A stretch of 64,000 nucleotides of DNA, taken from the NCBI GenBank assembly GCA_034437035.1, contig DAOTUI010000075.1:1-64000 (forward strand), written 5' to 3'. Shown in pieces: positions 45,475 through 53,968 of this stretch. This stretch comes from CAKZQX01 sp034437035. Its GTDB lineage: Bacteria > Chloroflexota > Chloroflexia > Chloroflexales > Chloroflexaceae. The notes under the pieces are model-generated. The model did not search any database. It saw nothing but the letters and a program-made list of their open reading frames with translations, and was not told the origin of the DNA. Numbering within the stretch: the stretch's first letter is position 1; each line of letters opens with the position of its first letter. Position numbers and translations under genes: made by a program.

Positions 45475-45945
45475 ATGATAACATTTACCGCCGCGGCGGC
45501 CCAGGCGCTTGCTGCCCATGCGGAGTCAACCTATCCCGACGAGTGTGTCGGGTTACTGCTGGGCCGGATCGAAGGTACGCATAAGCTGGTGCTGGAGACC
45601 CACCCGGTCGAGAACCGCTGGCAGGGCCAGGTAGCACTTGCCGAAAGCGATAATGCCGAGTCACGCCGCGATCGCTTCTACCTGGACCCGCGCGACTATC
45701 TGCGGGCTGACCGATCCGCGCGCGAACGTGACCTGGACGTGGTCGGCTGCTATCACTCGCACCCCGATCATCCGGCGGAACCTTCCGGGCGGGATCTGGT
45801 GGGCGCGCAGGGTGTCGGCGGCGGACCAGCGTTTGCCTTTGTGATTCAGCAGGTGACACAGGGGCAGGCCGCCGATCTGGCCAGTTGGCTCTTGCTGGAC
45901 GAGGGCAAACGGTTTGAGCAGGAGCAGGTAGAGATTACGGATTAG
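45475..45945 (+). CDS. mec: Mec-like JAMM metal-dependent hydrolase
   Basis: The 156-residue cytosolic protease belongs to the JAB1/MPN family. The JAMM motif is complete: an upstream Glu in PDECVGLLLG (about residue 23), then HSHPDHPAEPSGRD (about 95-108) with both zinc His and the Asp. In Mycobacterium, Mec cuts the newly made cysteine off the CysO carrier. Here it may also be needed to trim the carrier, whose Gly-Gly is followed by two residues. It lies between cysM and the carrier gene with short gaps, one operon. Confidence 0.88.
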   Translation: MITFTAAAAQALAAHAESTYPDECVGLLLGRIEGTHKLVLETHPVENRWQGQVALAESDNAESRRDRFYLDPRDYLRADRSARERDLDVVGCYHSHPDHPAEPSGRDLVGAQGVGGGPAFAFVIQQVTQGQAADLASWLLLDEGKRFEQEQVEITD

Positions 45946-45957
45946 AGAGGAAAATTT

Positions 45958-46236
45958 ATGGCAACAATTACTATTCCAACCGCCTTGCGCCAGTACAGCG
46001 CGGGCCAATCCCAGGTAGAACTGGAAGCGGGCACGGTCGGTGCGCTGCTCCGTGGACTGGTCGAGACCTATCCCGACCTGGGGCGACACCTTTTCAATGA
46101 GCAGGGCAAGTTGCGCAACTTTGTGAATGTCTACGTTGGCGACGAAGATATTCGCTATCTGGAGGGGGAAGCGACCGAACTACAGAGTAGCGATACGGTC
46201 AGCATTATTCCGGCAATTGCAGGTGGAAAGAGCTGA
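45958..46236 (+). CDS. cysO: CysO-like ubiquitin-fold sulfur carrier with extended C-terminus
   Basis: The 92-residue protein is of the MoaD/ThiS/CysO type: an N-terminal strand ITIPTALRQYS, LEAGTVGALLRGLVETYP, the FVNVYVGDEDIRYLEG hairpin and an IIPAIAGG end. The usual carrier ends exactly in Gly-Gly, which is activated by adenylation. Here Lys-Ser follows the Gly pair. It would have to be trimmed before thiocarboxylation, and the neighbouring JAMM hydrolase could do that. It lies 12 bp after mec and 3 bp before the activating-enzyme gene. Confidence 0.87.
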   Translation: MATITIPTALRQYSAGQSQVELEAGTVGALLRGLVETYPDLGRHLFNEQGKLRNFVNVYVGDEDIRYLEGEATELQSSDTVSIIPAIAGGKS

Positions 46237-46239
46237 GAA

Positions 46240-47400
46240 ATGGTACAGGATGTTACGCTGAGCAATGAGGAGATCCGCCGCTACAGCCGCCACCTGATCA
46301 TGCCGGAGGTGGGCATGGAGGGGCAGCGTCGGTTGAAGCAGGGACGCGCGCTGCTCATTGGCACAGGTGGGTTGGGCTCACCGCTGGCGCTCTACCTGGC
46401 AGCGGCGGGGGTTGGGCATATTGGCCTGGTTGATTTTGATGTCGTTGACGAGAGCAACTTGCAGCGGCAGGTTGTCCACGGCACCAGTACCGTCGGCATG
46501 CCCAAGATTGAGTCGGCGAAGCGCCGCTTGCAGGATCTCAACCCATATATCGACATCAGTGTGTATGAGGCGCAGGTCACATCAGATAATGCGCTCGAGT
46601 TGATGCGGCCCTACGATATCATCGTTGATGGGACCGATAACTTCCCGACGCGCTACCTGAGCAATGATGCGGCGGTGCTGCTGGGCAAACCCAATGTCTA
46701 CGGGAGTATCTTCCGCTTTGAAGGCCAGGCGACGGTTTTCTATCCTAAAGAGGGCGGGCCATGCTACCGCTGCCTCTACCCGGAGCCGCCGCCACCGGGA
46801 CTGGTGCCCTCGTGCGCCGAGGGCGGCGTGCTGGGCGTGTTGCCCGGCGTGATCGGAACAATCCAGGCAACCGAGGTCATCAAGCTGCTGACCGGCATTG
46901 GCGAACCGCTGATCGGGCGGCTGATGCTCTACGATGCGCTGGAGATGCGCTTCCGCGAGCTGAAGTTACGCCGCAACCCGGAGTGCCCGATCTGTGGGGA
47001 ACAGCCCACCATTACCGAACTGATTGACTATGATGCATTCTGTGGAATAATGCCAAATGAGGTTAACGTACTCGAGAGTCAGTACGAAATCACCCCGCGC
47101 GAACTGGCAGCACTGCTGGAGCATACCGATCGTCCGTTCCTGCTGGATGTGCGCAATTCCTACGAGGCCGACATTGCCACCATTCCGGGGACGGATCGGC
47201 TAATTCCGGTGGATCAGCTTGTAAATCATATGAACCGGCTCGACAGCGCGCGCGAGATGGTGGTCTACTGCCGGAGCGGTGTGCGCAGTGCCAACGCGGT
47301 CAATATGCTCAAAGGCGCGGGCTTCCGCAAGGTAAAGAACCTGGTGGGCGGCGTGCTGCGCTGGTCCGATGATATCGACCCGTCGATGCCCAAGTATTAG
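46240..47400 (+). CDS. moeZ: MoeZ-type sulfur-carrier adenylyltransferase/sulfurtransferase
   Basis: This 386-residue protein has an E1-like adenylation domain: GTGGLGSPLALYLAAAGVG nucleotide loop (about 42), DFDVVDESNLQRQ, TDNFPTRYLSND and zinc Cys pairs CYRC and CPIC. It is fused to a C-terminal rhodanese (about 285-386) with active Cys in VVYCRSGVRSANAV. It activates the carrier's C-terminal Gly and then loads sulfur. The rhodanese may receive sulfur from the operon's sulfurtransferase or SufS. It is directly downstream of the carrier gene. Confidence 0.94.
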   Translation: MVQDVTLSNEEIRRYSRHLIMPEVGMEGQRRLKQGRALLIGTGGLGSPLALYLAAAGVGHIGLVDFDVVDESNLQRQVVHGTSTVGMPKIESAKRRLQDLNPYIDISVYEAQVTSDNALELMRPYDIIVDGTDNFPTRYLSNDAAVLLGKPNVYGSIFRFEGQATVFYPKEGGPCYRCLYPEPPPPGLVPSCAEGGVLGVLPGVIGTIQATEVIKLLTGIGEPLIGRLMLYDALEMRFRELKLRRNPECPICGEQPTITELIDYDAFCGIMPNEVNVLESQYEITPRELAALLEHTDRPFLLDVRNSYEADIATIPGTDRLIPVDQLVNHMNRLDSAREMVVYCRSGVRSANAVNMLKGAGFRKVKNLVGGVLRWSDDIDPSMPKY

Positions 47401-47416
47401 TGCGACAACAAGACGT

Positions 47417-47484
47417 GTCATTCTGAACGCAGCGAAGCGTTTCATTGGTGGCAGCACGAGCTTTTGCACTCCGTTCAGAATGAC
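47417..47484. repeat. Inverted repeat GTCATTCTGAACG ... CGTTCAGAATGAC
   Basis: A perfect 13-bp inverted repeat spans a 42-bp loop in the 188-bp gap after moeZ. The TCATTCTGAACGCAGCGAAGC wording resembles short repeats seen in many unrelated bacterial genomes. It could form a long hairpin after the moeZ stop. Confidence 0.6.
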
Positions 47485-47588
47485 GCACGTAAAATACCAG
47501 TCTAAAATAGAAGTACTGATCCAGAGAAAGCTGTGATACTATACTCATATGACGTGGTATGCTGTACAAAAAGGAGAGGTCAGAGGTT

Positions 47589-47906
47589 ATGGTGACAGAA
47601 GATATGGTGCGGGCTGCGCTGCAGAATGTGATCGACCCCGAAATCGGGATGGATATTGTCAACCTGGGCCTGATCTATCGGGTGGATGTCCTGGAAGAGG
47701 GCAAGAAGGTTGACATCGATATGACGCTGACCACCCCGGCATGTCCGGCGGGTCCGCAGATCCTGAATCAGGCCCGGAGCGAGGTGCTGGCGCTGGGTGA
47801 TGTCTACAAGAACCTGGAAGATGTGAATATCAACCTGGTCTGGACGCCCTTCTGGAACCCGTCGATGATGACCGAAGATGCTCGCGAGGAGCTAGGGTTC
47901 TTTTAA
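47589..47906 (+). CDS. DUF59/MIP18-family Fe-S maturation protein (SufT-like)
   Basis: The 105-residue single-domain protein has the DUF59 signatures VRAALQNVIDPEIGMDIVNLG and MTLTTPACPAG with its conserved Cys (about 52), plus a WTPFWNPSMM end typical of SufT/PaaD-like proteins. Members help insert or traffic Fe-S clusters. Its place behind the suf and cysteine genes supports that. The start ATG at 47589 has GAGGTCAGAGG upstream. A terminator closes the unit. Confidence 0.9.
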   Translation: MVTEDMVRAALQNVIDPEIGMDIVNLGLIYRVDVLEEGKKVDIDMTLTTPACPAGPQILNQARSEVLALGDVYKNLEDVNINLVWTPFWNPSMMTEDAREELGFF

Positions 47907-47947
47907 TCCCCGCCGGATGCGCCCGCAAAGACGGTTGACGCTACAGT

Positions 47948-47999
47948 CTCCCACCGGAATGCTTCCAGATATGGAGCGATCCGGTGGGAGGTTTTGTTT
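47948..47999 (+). terminator. Rho-independent terminator at the end of the sulfur block
   Basis: CTCCCACCGGA pairs with TCCGGTGGGAG and is followed by GTTTTGTTT. It stands between the DUF59 gene and a convergent gene. Confidence 0.85.
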
Positions 48000-48026
48000 G
48001 CAACCCATATCCTCCTGTCCCACTGA

Positions 48027-48995
48027 TTATACTGCTAAACACCATTCTCGGACGGCTGGGCCGCTGCATGCAGTAACTGTTCCGCCGCAGCCTGGTCGGG
48101 TACCTGCTGCACAACCACGATCAGGTGGCGCAACTCTGCCAGGCTGTGTACCCGGCGGATATCGCACATCAACACGAGGGGGCGCAGCAGGAAAGCGCAC
48201 CAGCAGCGTTTCCGCAAGCGTCTGCTGCAAGTCCTGGCGAAATTGCTCTTGCTGCCGGCGGAGTTGCTCTTCTTCCTGCTGCCGGCGGAGTTGCTCTTCC
48301 TGCTGCCGCAGTTTATCCTCATACATTTCGCGCAGTTCCGCTTCACGCTCCTGCATCAACAGATCAAATAGTCCAGAGCTCATCAGTTTCTCCCTCCCTA
48401 CCAGATTCATAAATCGCCGTGGTTGCAGAAGTGGCTCGGCAAAGGTACCCAGAATTGATAGCAGATCACTCTGCTGTGTTAACGGTGCCTGCGCTACGAC
48501 CATTCGGGCGGCGGCCTCCACCAGAGAGGCATCGGCATTCCGCATCAGCGGGCTGAGCACCGCCGGCCCCAGGCTGTTCGCGGCCAGCGCCGCCTGTGCA
48601 TCCTGCGTCCAGAGTTGCATCCGTCTGATCGGCCATGCCTGCACGACCTGTCCATCAATCGTCTGCGTCAGCATATCGCCCACGTCATACTCCGGCGCGA
48701 GATAGACCACCGTACCCACTACCGTGGTGCCCGGCTCCTGCTGTCCAAACCAGGCCATGTAGCCCGCCGGCCGCCAGAGCACCACCGGGTCGTAGTAGCC
48801 CTGCCACTCCACCAGATGCAGGTAGTCCTGCCCTTGCGGACTACGCGCGCGCAGCAGGGTATCGAGTCGCGTAGCGCCGGCGGGGAGTTCCCGCGTTTCC
48901 ACGCGCACCAGGGACGCGGCCGGCAGACCCAACAGCGGCAGGAGATCGGCCCCGCGTAGCGCGGTCAACAGTTTAAGCGGAATATCAGTTTTCAC
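48027..48995 (-). pseudogene. Rpn-like PD-(D/E)XK nuclease/transposase protein, C-terminal frameshift
   Basis: The 322-residue reading has the N-terminal Rpn/PDDEXK-like region (VETRELPAGATRLDTLL, then LHLVEWQGYYDPVVLWR), a helical middle and a Glu/Gln/Arg-rich coiled coil. After LLVRFPAAPPR the reading becomes an odd Pro/Gly/Cys-rich tail. In another frame of the same strand the natural continuation appears: PLVLMCDIRRVHSLAELRHL and LIVVVQQVPDQAAAEQLLHA. The switch falls at a run of five C (G on the + strand, 48178-48182), so a one-base indel or a sequencing error is likely. Without the shift, the family's C-terminus would be complete. Confidence 0.65.
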
Positions 48996-49094
48996 TGTGC
49001 TTCACTCCGCATCTTCGGATGCAAGATGTATGTTTCAACACATAGTCAACCCTACGTCCGACTGTCGGGTAGCGGGTATATGTACCCTGAATTA

Positions 49095-49194
49095 CACGAG
49101 TTACGCGGTGCAACCTTATTTCGGTCTGTTGAGCACCCCAAAAGCCAGTTTCGCCTGCGGCAGCATGGTACTTTATTGATCTTTGTAAGTCGTG
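49095..49194 (+). repeat. Dispersed hairpin element, copy 18a (half element)
   Basis: Only 100 bp: the left end and module A, then a direct jump to a GTAAGTCGTG end. Flanks TGAATTA (49088-49094) and TAAATTA (49195-49201) match at 6 of 7. Confidence 0.75.
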
Positions 49195-49201
49195 TAAATT
49201 A

Positions 49202-49418
49202 CAGGAGTTACGCGGTCGGTTCCAAACCCAGGCGTCTGCCTAGACAATTGGCCCGATTCGCCTCCGGCAGGGCGGAAGATCTTCTTCTTTTTCAGGAAAA
49301 TGTTGCACAACGTGCAACATTTTCCTGAAAAAGATACATAAAGTACCACGCTGCCGCAGGCGAAATTGGCTTCCATCTGGTCAAACGTCCGGTTTGAACG
49401 CCCACCGCGTAACGTCTG
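49202..49418 (-). repeat. Dispersed hairpin element, copy 18b
   Basis: A complete B-to-A copy in tandem with 18a. The core pairs TTTTTCAGGAAAATGTTGC with an exact complement. It has a perfect 7-bp duplication TAAATTA at 49195-49201 and 49419-49425. Confidence 0.92.
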
Positions 49419-49718
49419 TAAATTATAGCACAGACGTTGGATTATCCCCAACGCTCCAATGCCCGGTAAAGCTATGTCAACATCAGAGCAGCTTCTGACC
49501 GGTCTCGTTGCGGGAAGTACTGCACAAGACAACCACTATCTGCGTCGATCTGGTGATTTTACCCCTATCTTTTTCACAACTTTGTTGCTATAATATGACA
49601 ATAATCAGATTGCCCGCTTAATATCAATAGATCTGTCATTCGATCATGGTTTTACCCCTCGATCATGATCATTGTGCGTGCCGGCGTGCTGCCACGCCCG
49701 GCGACGCTCCGGTTTGTG
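49419..49718. promoter_or_regulatory. Upstream region of the urease operon
   Basis: About 300 bp without a gene. A TATAAT box at 49589-49594 is the best -10 candidate, but the -35 is poor. CGATCATG occurs twice (about 49650 and 49668), a possible short direct-repeat operator. Confidence 0.35.
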
Positions 49719-50426
49719 ATGTCTGACGATGCGCTTAATCATCTGCGGCTGCTGCAACTGGCCGACAGTGCCCTGCCCGTTGGCACGCTGGCCCACTCGT
49801 TCGGGCTGGAAACGCTGGTGACGCTGGAGGTGCTGACGGTTCCACAGCTTGAGCCCTTTCTGGCAGACTACCTCGATGAGGTCGGCGCGCTGGAAGGGCT
49901 ATTCTGCCGCGTGGCCTATCGCCTGGCCGCTGATCCGGATCAGACCGACATGGCCCAACACTGGCTTGACCTCAACCAGCGCATCAGCGCGTTCAAACCC
50001 GTGCGCGAGAGTCGTGCTGCCGGCGCGATGCTGGGGCGGCGACTGCTGCGGCTGGTGCTGGATCTGGAAGCGCTGCCGCCAATTGAGCGGGCGCTGGCAG
50101 TAGTTGGGCAGGAGGGCGGCGATATTCACTACAGCGCGGCATTTGGCCTGGCCGGAGGCGCGCTGGGACTGGATGAAGAACTGACGGTATTGGCGTACCT
50201 GCACCAGGTACTGGCGGGGCTGGTTTCGGCCTGCCAGCGCCTGCTGCCGCTGGGTCAGAGTCAGGCAAGCTGGTTGATCTGGACGCTCAAGCCAGTCTTG
50301 ATCCGGGTGGCAGCGCGCACTTGTCACCAGACGCTTGAAGAAGATGCCGTTTTTTCTTCTACACCGCTGATCGATGTGGGCGGGATGGGCCATCCCATGC
50401 TTGCCACGCGTCTCTTTATGAGTTAA
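49719..50426 (+). CDS. ureF: Urease accessory protein UreF
   Basis: This roughly 235-residue helical protein acts in nickel loading of urease, normally as part of a UreD-UreF-UreG complex. The family opening is clear: LRLLQLADSALPVGTLAHSFGLETLV. SAAFGLAGGALGLDEE and the C-terminal STPLIDVGGMGHPMLATRLF are also typical. ATG at 49719 (MSDDAL) fits the usual N-terminus better than an ATG 18 codons earlier. It is the first gene of ureFDABC. Confidence 0.92.
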   Translation: MSDDALNHLRLLQLADSALPVGTLAHSFGLETLVTLEVLTVPQLEPFLADYLDEVGALEGLFCRVAYRLAADPDQTDMAQHWLDLNQRISAFKPVRESRAAGAMLGRRLLRLVLDLEALPPIERALAVVGQEGGDIHYSAAFGLAGGALGLDEELTVLAYLHQVLAGLVSACQRLLPLGQSQASWLIWTLKPVLIRVAARTCHQTLEEDAVFSSTPLIDVGGMGHPMLATRLFMS

Positions 50427-50441
50427 TAACGATAGGTCAAC

Positions 50442-51302
50442 GTGCAAGTTCGGCGAGTTACCGGGCAGTTACGCCTGCGTTTTACATGGCATCCCACGGT
50501 GCCCCATACCCGTCTGACGGTCTGCGCGCAACAGCCACCGCTGCGAGTGGTACGCGCATTTCATCTTAACGACGGCACGGCCCTGACGCATCTGCATAAT
50601 CTGTCGGGTGGCGTGCTGGGTGGTGACCACCTGGAGTTTGACATTGAGGTCGGACCCCGCGCGCGGGCGCAACTTACCTCCACCGGCGCCACACGCGTCT
50701 ACCGGCATCGTGCGGGCATGCCGGATGCTGTGCAGCGGATGCAGGTACATGTCGGGGCGGATGCGCTACTGGAGTATCTGCCCGATCCGCTGATTCCCTT
50801 CGCCGGAGCGCGCTATCAGCAGGCGACCCGGATTGACCTGGCACCCGGGGCCGGTCTCTTCTGGTGGGATCTGGTTGCGCCGGGGCGGGATGCCCGCGCG
50901 GAGATTTTTGCGTTTGAACGCTTGCAGACAACGCTGGATCTCACGGCGGAAGGCCGCCCGCTGGCTCTTGAGCGGGTATGCCTGGAACCGCAGATTCGCC
51001 CGCTGACCTCGCTGGTGCGGTTTGGTCCCTACCGGCATATGGCAACGTTTTATATCTGCCGGGTGGGGCTGGAGCCGGACCGCTGGCCGGCACTGGAAGC
51101 CCAGTTGAATAATATTGCCGACCAGATGTCGCGTCCGGGGGAGATACTCTGGGGCGTCAGCACGCTGCCCGCGCATGGACTGGTGGTGCGGGCGTTGAGC
51201 TACTCCGGGCGGGCACTCCCCGGCGGGTTAGCGCAGTTCTGGCGCATCGCTCGCCGCGAACTCTATGGACAGGAGCCGGTGCTACCACGCAAAGTGTATT
51301 GA
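50442..51302 (+). CDS. ureD: Urease accessory protein UreD (UreH)
   Basis: This 286-residue all-beta protein holds the apo-urease for activation. Family motifs are LHNLSGGVLGGDHLEFDIEV, STGATRVYRH, a LLEYLPDPLIPFAGARY stretch and FWWDLVAPGRDAR. It starts with GTG, 15 bp after ureF. The order ureF-ureD-ureA-ureB-ureC, with accessory genes before the structural genes, is unusual but consistent with one transcript. Confidence 0.92.
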   Translation: MQVRRVTGQLRLRFTWHPTVPHTRLTVCAQQPPLRVVRAFHLNDGTALTHLHNLSGGVLGGDHLEFDIEVGPRARAQLTSTGATRVYRHRAGMPDAVQRMQVHVGADALLEYLPDPLIPFAGARYQQATRIDLAPGAGLFWWDLVAPGRDARAEIFAFERLQTTLDLTAEGRPLALERVCLEPQIRPLTSLVRFGPYRHMATFYICRVGLEPDRWPALEAQLNNIADQMSRPGEILWGVSTLPAHGLVVRALSYSGRALPGGLAQFWRIARRELYGQEPVLPRKVY

Positions 51303-51332
51303 CCGCTGTTGGTTGAAGCAGAGGGGGATATT

Positions 51333-51635
51333 GTGCATCTGACACAACGGGAGCAAGAAAAGCTCTTGATTTATGTAGCTGCGGACCTGGCCCGCAAACG
51401 TCAGGCGCGGGGGCTCAAGCTGAACTACCCCGAGGCAATGGCGATCCTGACGGCTGAGATTATGGAAGCGGCCCGCGATGGCAAGAGTGTCGCCGACATT
51501 ATGAGCTTCGGCACGACCATTCTGTCACACGACGATGTGATGGAGGGTATCGCCGAGATGATTCATGAAGTCCAGGTCGAGGCAACCTTTCCCGATGGTA
51601 CAAAACTGGTGACAGTTCACGATCCCATTCAATAA
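51333..51635 (+). CDS. ureA: Urease subunit gamma
   Basis: At 100 residues it is exactly the normal gamma length. It starts MHLTQREQEKLLIYVAADLARKR, with NYPEAMAILTAEIMEAARDGKSV and the closing FPDGTKLVTVHDPIQ, which is nearly invariant in the family. GTG at 51333 is chosen with GAGGGG upstream; a TTG eight codons earlier would add an atypical extension. It precedes ureB by 10 bp. Confidence 0.96.
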   Translation: MHLTQREQEKLLIYVAADLARKRQARGLKLNYPEAMAILTAEIMEAARDGKSVADIMSFGTTILSHDDVMEGIAEMIHEVQVEATFPDGTKLVTVHDPIQ

Positions 51636-51645
51636 AGGAGCAGCT

Positions 51646-52044
51646 ATGAAACCAGGTGAGTATCTGCTTGATGAAACTGCCGGGGATATCACTGCGAATG
51701 CCGGGCGCGCAACGGCCCGGCTACTGGTGCAGCACACCGGCGACCGGCCGGTTCAGGTAGGTAGCCACTTCCACTTTTTTGAGGTCAACCGCGCGCTGGT
51801 ATTTGATCGCGCGGCGGCCTATGGCATGCGCCTGAATATCCCGGCGGGAACCGCCACGCGCTTTGAGCCGGGCGAAGAGAAGGAGGTCAATCTGGTGGCC
51901 TTCGCGGGCGACCGAGTTGTGCGCGGTCAGAACGGTCTGGTCGAAGGCACCCTGGATGACGCGGCGGTGCACCAGGCCGCGCTGGAACGGCTTACGGAAC
52001 GGGGCTTTGGACAGACAACCGCCGATGGAGACCAGTCCGGCTGA
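51646..52044 (+). CDS. ureB: Urease subunit beta
   Basis: This 132-residue subunit has the beta signature VGSHFHFFEVNRALVFDRAAAYG and the following GMRLNIPAGTATRFEPGEEKEVNLV. The C-terminal 25 residues extend past the usual end. The start is the family's MKPGEY with AAAGGAG upstream. It ends 40 bp before ureC. Confidence 0.96.
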   Translation: MKPGEYLLDETAGDITANAGRATARLLVQHTGDRPVQVGSHFHFFEVNRALVFDRAAAYGMRLNIPAGTATRFEPGEEKEVNLVAFAGDRVVRGQNGLVEGTLDDAAVHQAALERLTERGFGQTTADGDQSG

Positions 52045-52084
52045 TCGTCGGCGCTGGCTATCTGACCTGTGATGAGGAGTTGCC

Positions 52085-53809
52085 ATGAGTTTGCAGATAC
52101 CCCGGCGAACCTACGCCGATCTCTATGGCCCGACGACCGGCGACCGGGTGCGCCTGGCCGATACCGACCTGATCATCGAGGTGGAACACGACCATACCGT
52201 GTATGGCGATGAGATTGCCTTTGGCGGCGGAAAGGTCATTCGTGACGGTATGGGCCAGAGCAGCAGCGCCACCCGCGAGCCGCCGCCGGGCGCGCTCGAT
52301 CTGGTCATCACCAATGCGCTAATCCTGGATCACTGGGGCATTGTCAAAGGGGATATCGGAATTAAAGATGGGCGCATTGTGAAGGTGGGCAAGGCCGGTA
52401 ATCCCGATACGATGGCCGGGGTTGACCCGGAATTGGTGGTGGGTCCGGCGACCGAGGTTATCGCGGGCGAAAACCGGATTGTCACCGCCGGAGCGATTGA
52501 CAGTCATATCCACTTTATCGCGCCGCAGCAGATCTACGAAGCGCTCTCGAATGGCATCACCACTATGCTGGGCGGGGGCACCGGCCCGGCAACCGGCACA
52601 AATGCGACCACCTGTACGCCGGGTGCGTGGAACCTGGCGCGGATGTTGCAGGCCGCCGAAGCCTGGCCGCTTAACTTTGGCTTCCTGGGCAAGGGGAATG
52701 CCGCTACCGCTCCACCGCTGGCCGAACAGGTGCGTGCCGGAGCCTGCGGGCTCAAGCTGCACGAGGATTGGGGCACCACTCCGGCAGCCATCAACACCTG
52801 CCTGGCAATCGCCGATGAGTATGATGTGCAGGTTGCCATCCACACCGATACCCTCAATGAAGCCGGGTTTGTTGAGGATACCATCGCCGCCATCGCCGGG
52901 CGCACCATCCACACCTACCATACCGAGGGCGCGGGCGGTGGGCATGCCCCGGACATTATCCGCATCGCGGGCTTGCCGCATATCCTACCCTCGTCTACCA
53001 ACCCGACGCGACCCTACACCGTCAACACGATTGCCGAGCATCTGGATATGCTGATGGTCTGCCATCATCTGAACCCGCAGGTACCCGAAGATGTGGCCTT
53101 CGCCGAGAGCCGCATCCGCCCGGAGACCATCGCCGCCGAGGATATCCTGCACGACCTGGGTGTGTTCAGCATGATTGCCAGCGATGCCCAGGCGATGGGG
53201 CGCGTAGGCGAGGTGGTCACACGCACCTGGCAGACGGCGCACAAGATGAAGGTGCAGCGCGGCCCGCTGCCGGAGGATAGCGCGCGCAACGATAACCTGC
53301 GGGCAAAACGCTATGTTGCCAAATACACGATCAACCCGGCCATCACGCATGGGGTCGCGCACGAGATTGGATCGATTGAGCCGGGCAAGCTGGCCGATCT
53401 GGTGCTCTGGAGCCCGGCATTCTTTGGGGTGAAGCCGGAGATAGTGATCAAGGGCGGCTTTATCGCCTGGAGCGTCATGGGTGACGCCAATGCCTCGATC
53501 CCCACGCCGCAGCCGGTGCTCTACCGGCCAATGTTTGGCGCATTCGGCAAAGCAATTGCCTCGACCAGTGTTACGTTTGTCTCGCAGGCGGCGCTGGAAG
53601 CCGGCATTCCGCAGCAGTTGGGGCTGTCTAAACCGGCGGTCGCCGTGAGCAACTGCCGCGCCATCGGGAAGGCACAGATGATCCACAACCAGGCGACCCC
53701 GCAGATCGAGGTCGATCCCGAGACCTACGAGGTGCGCGCCGATGGTGAACTGCTGACCTGCGAACCGGCCGAGGTGTTGCCGATGGCACAGCGCTATTTT
53801 CTGTTTTGA
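52085..53809 (+). CDS. ureC: Urease subunit alpha (catalytic)
   Basis: The 574-residue nickel hydrolase cleaves urea to ammonia and carbamate. All catalytic features are present: DSHIHFI for the first His pair (about 137), GACGLKLHEDWG with the carbamylated Lys (about 220), VAIHTDTLNE, YHTEGAGGGHAPD, MVCHHLNP with the flap His (about 323) and the Asp of IASDAQAMGR (about 363). It starts with GAGGAG upstream of ATG. A damaged repeat element begins right after the stop codon. Confidence 0.97.
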   Translation: MSLQIPRRTYADLYGPTTGDRVRLADTDLIIEVEHDHTVYGDEIAFGGGKVIRDGMGQSSSATREPPPGALDLVITNALILDHWGIVKGDIGIKDGRIVKVGKAGNPDTMAGVDPELVVGPATEVIAGENRIVTAGAIDSHIHFIAPQQIYEALSNGITTMLGGGTGPATGTNATTCTPGAWNLARMLQAAEAWPLNFGFLGKGNAATAPPLAEQVRAGACGLKLHEDWGTTPAAINTCLAIADEYDVQVAIHTDTLNEAGFVEDTIAAIAGRTIHTYHTEGAGGGHAPDIIRIAGLPHILPSSTNPTRPYTVNTIAEHLDMLMVCHHLNPQVPEDVAFAESRIRPETIAAEDILHDLGVFSMIASDAQAMGRVGEVVTRTWQTAHKMKVQRGPLPEDSARNDNLRAKRYVAKYTINPAITHGVAHEIGSIEPGKLADLVLWSPAFFGVKPEIVIKGGFIAWSVMGDANASIPTPQPVLYRPMFGAFGKAIASTSVTFVSQAALEAGIPQQLGLSKPAVAVSNCRAIGKAQMIHNQATPQIEVDPETYEVRADGELLTCEPAEVLPMAQRYFLF

Positions 53810-53954
53810 GAGGGGTTACACGGTAAACATTCAAACCGGGCGTTTGACCAGATGAAAAGCCATTTTCGCCTGCGGCAGCATGGTACTTTTTTAGTCTTTT
53901 TCTATCCTGCTAGAGGCCCAACGCGCCTCCGGGTCAAGGACCACATAACCTGTG
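53810..53954 (+). repeat. Dispersed hairpin element, copy 19 (decayed)
   Basis: A 145-bp remnant directly after the ureC stop: left end GGGGTTACACGGT, module A intact, core stem and module B mostly lost, right end CCACATAACCTGTG. No target duplication is visible. Confidence 0.6.
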
Positions 53955-53968
53955 TCTTTTACTAGAAG

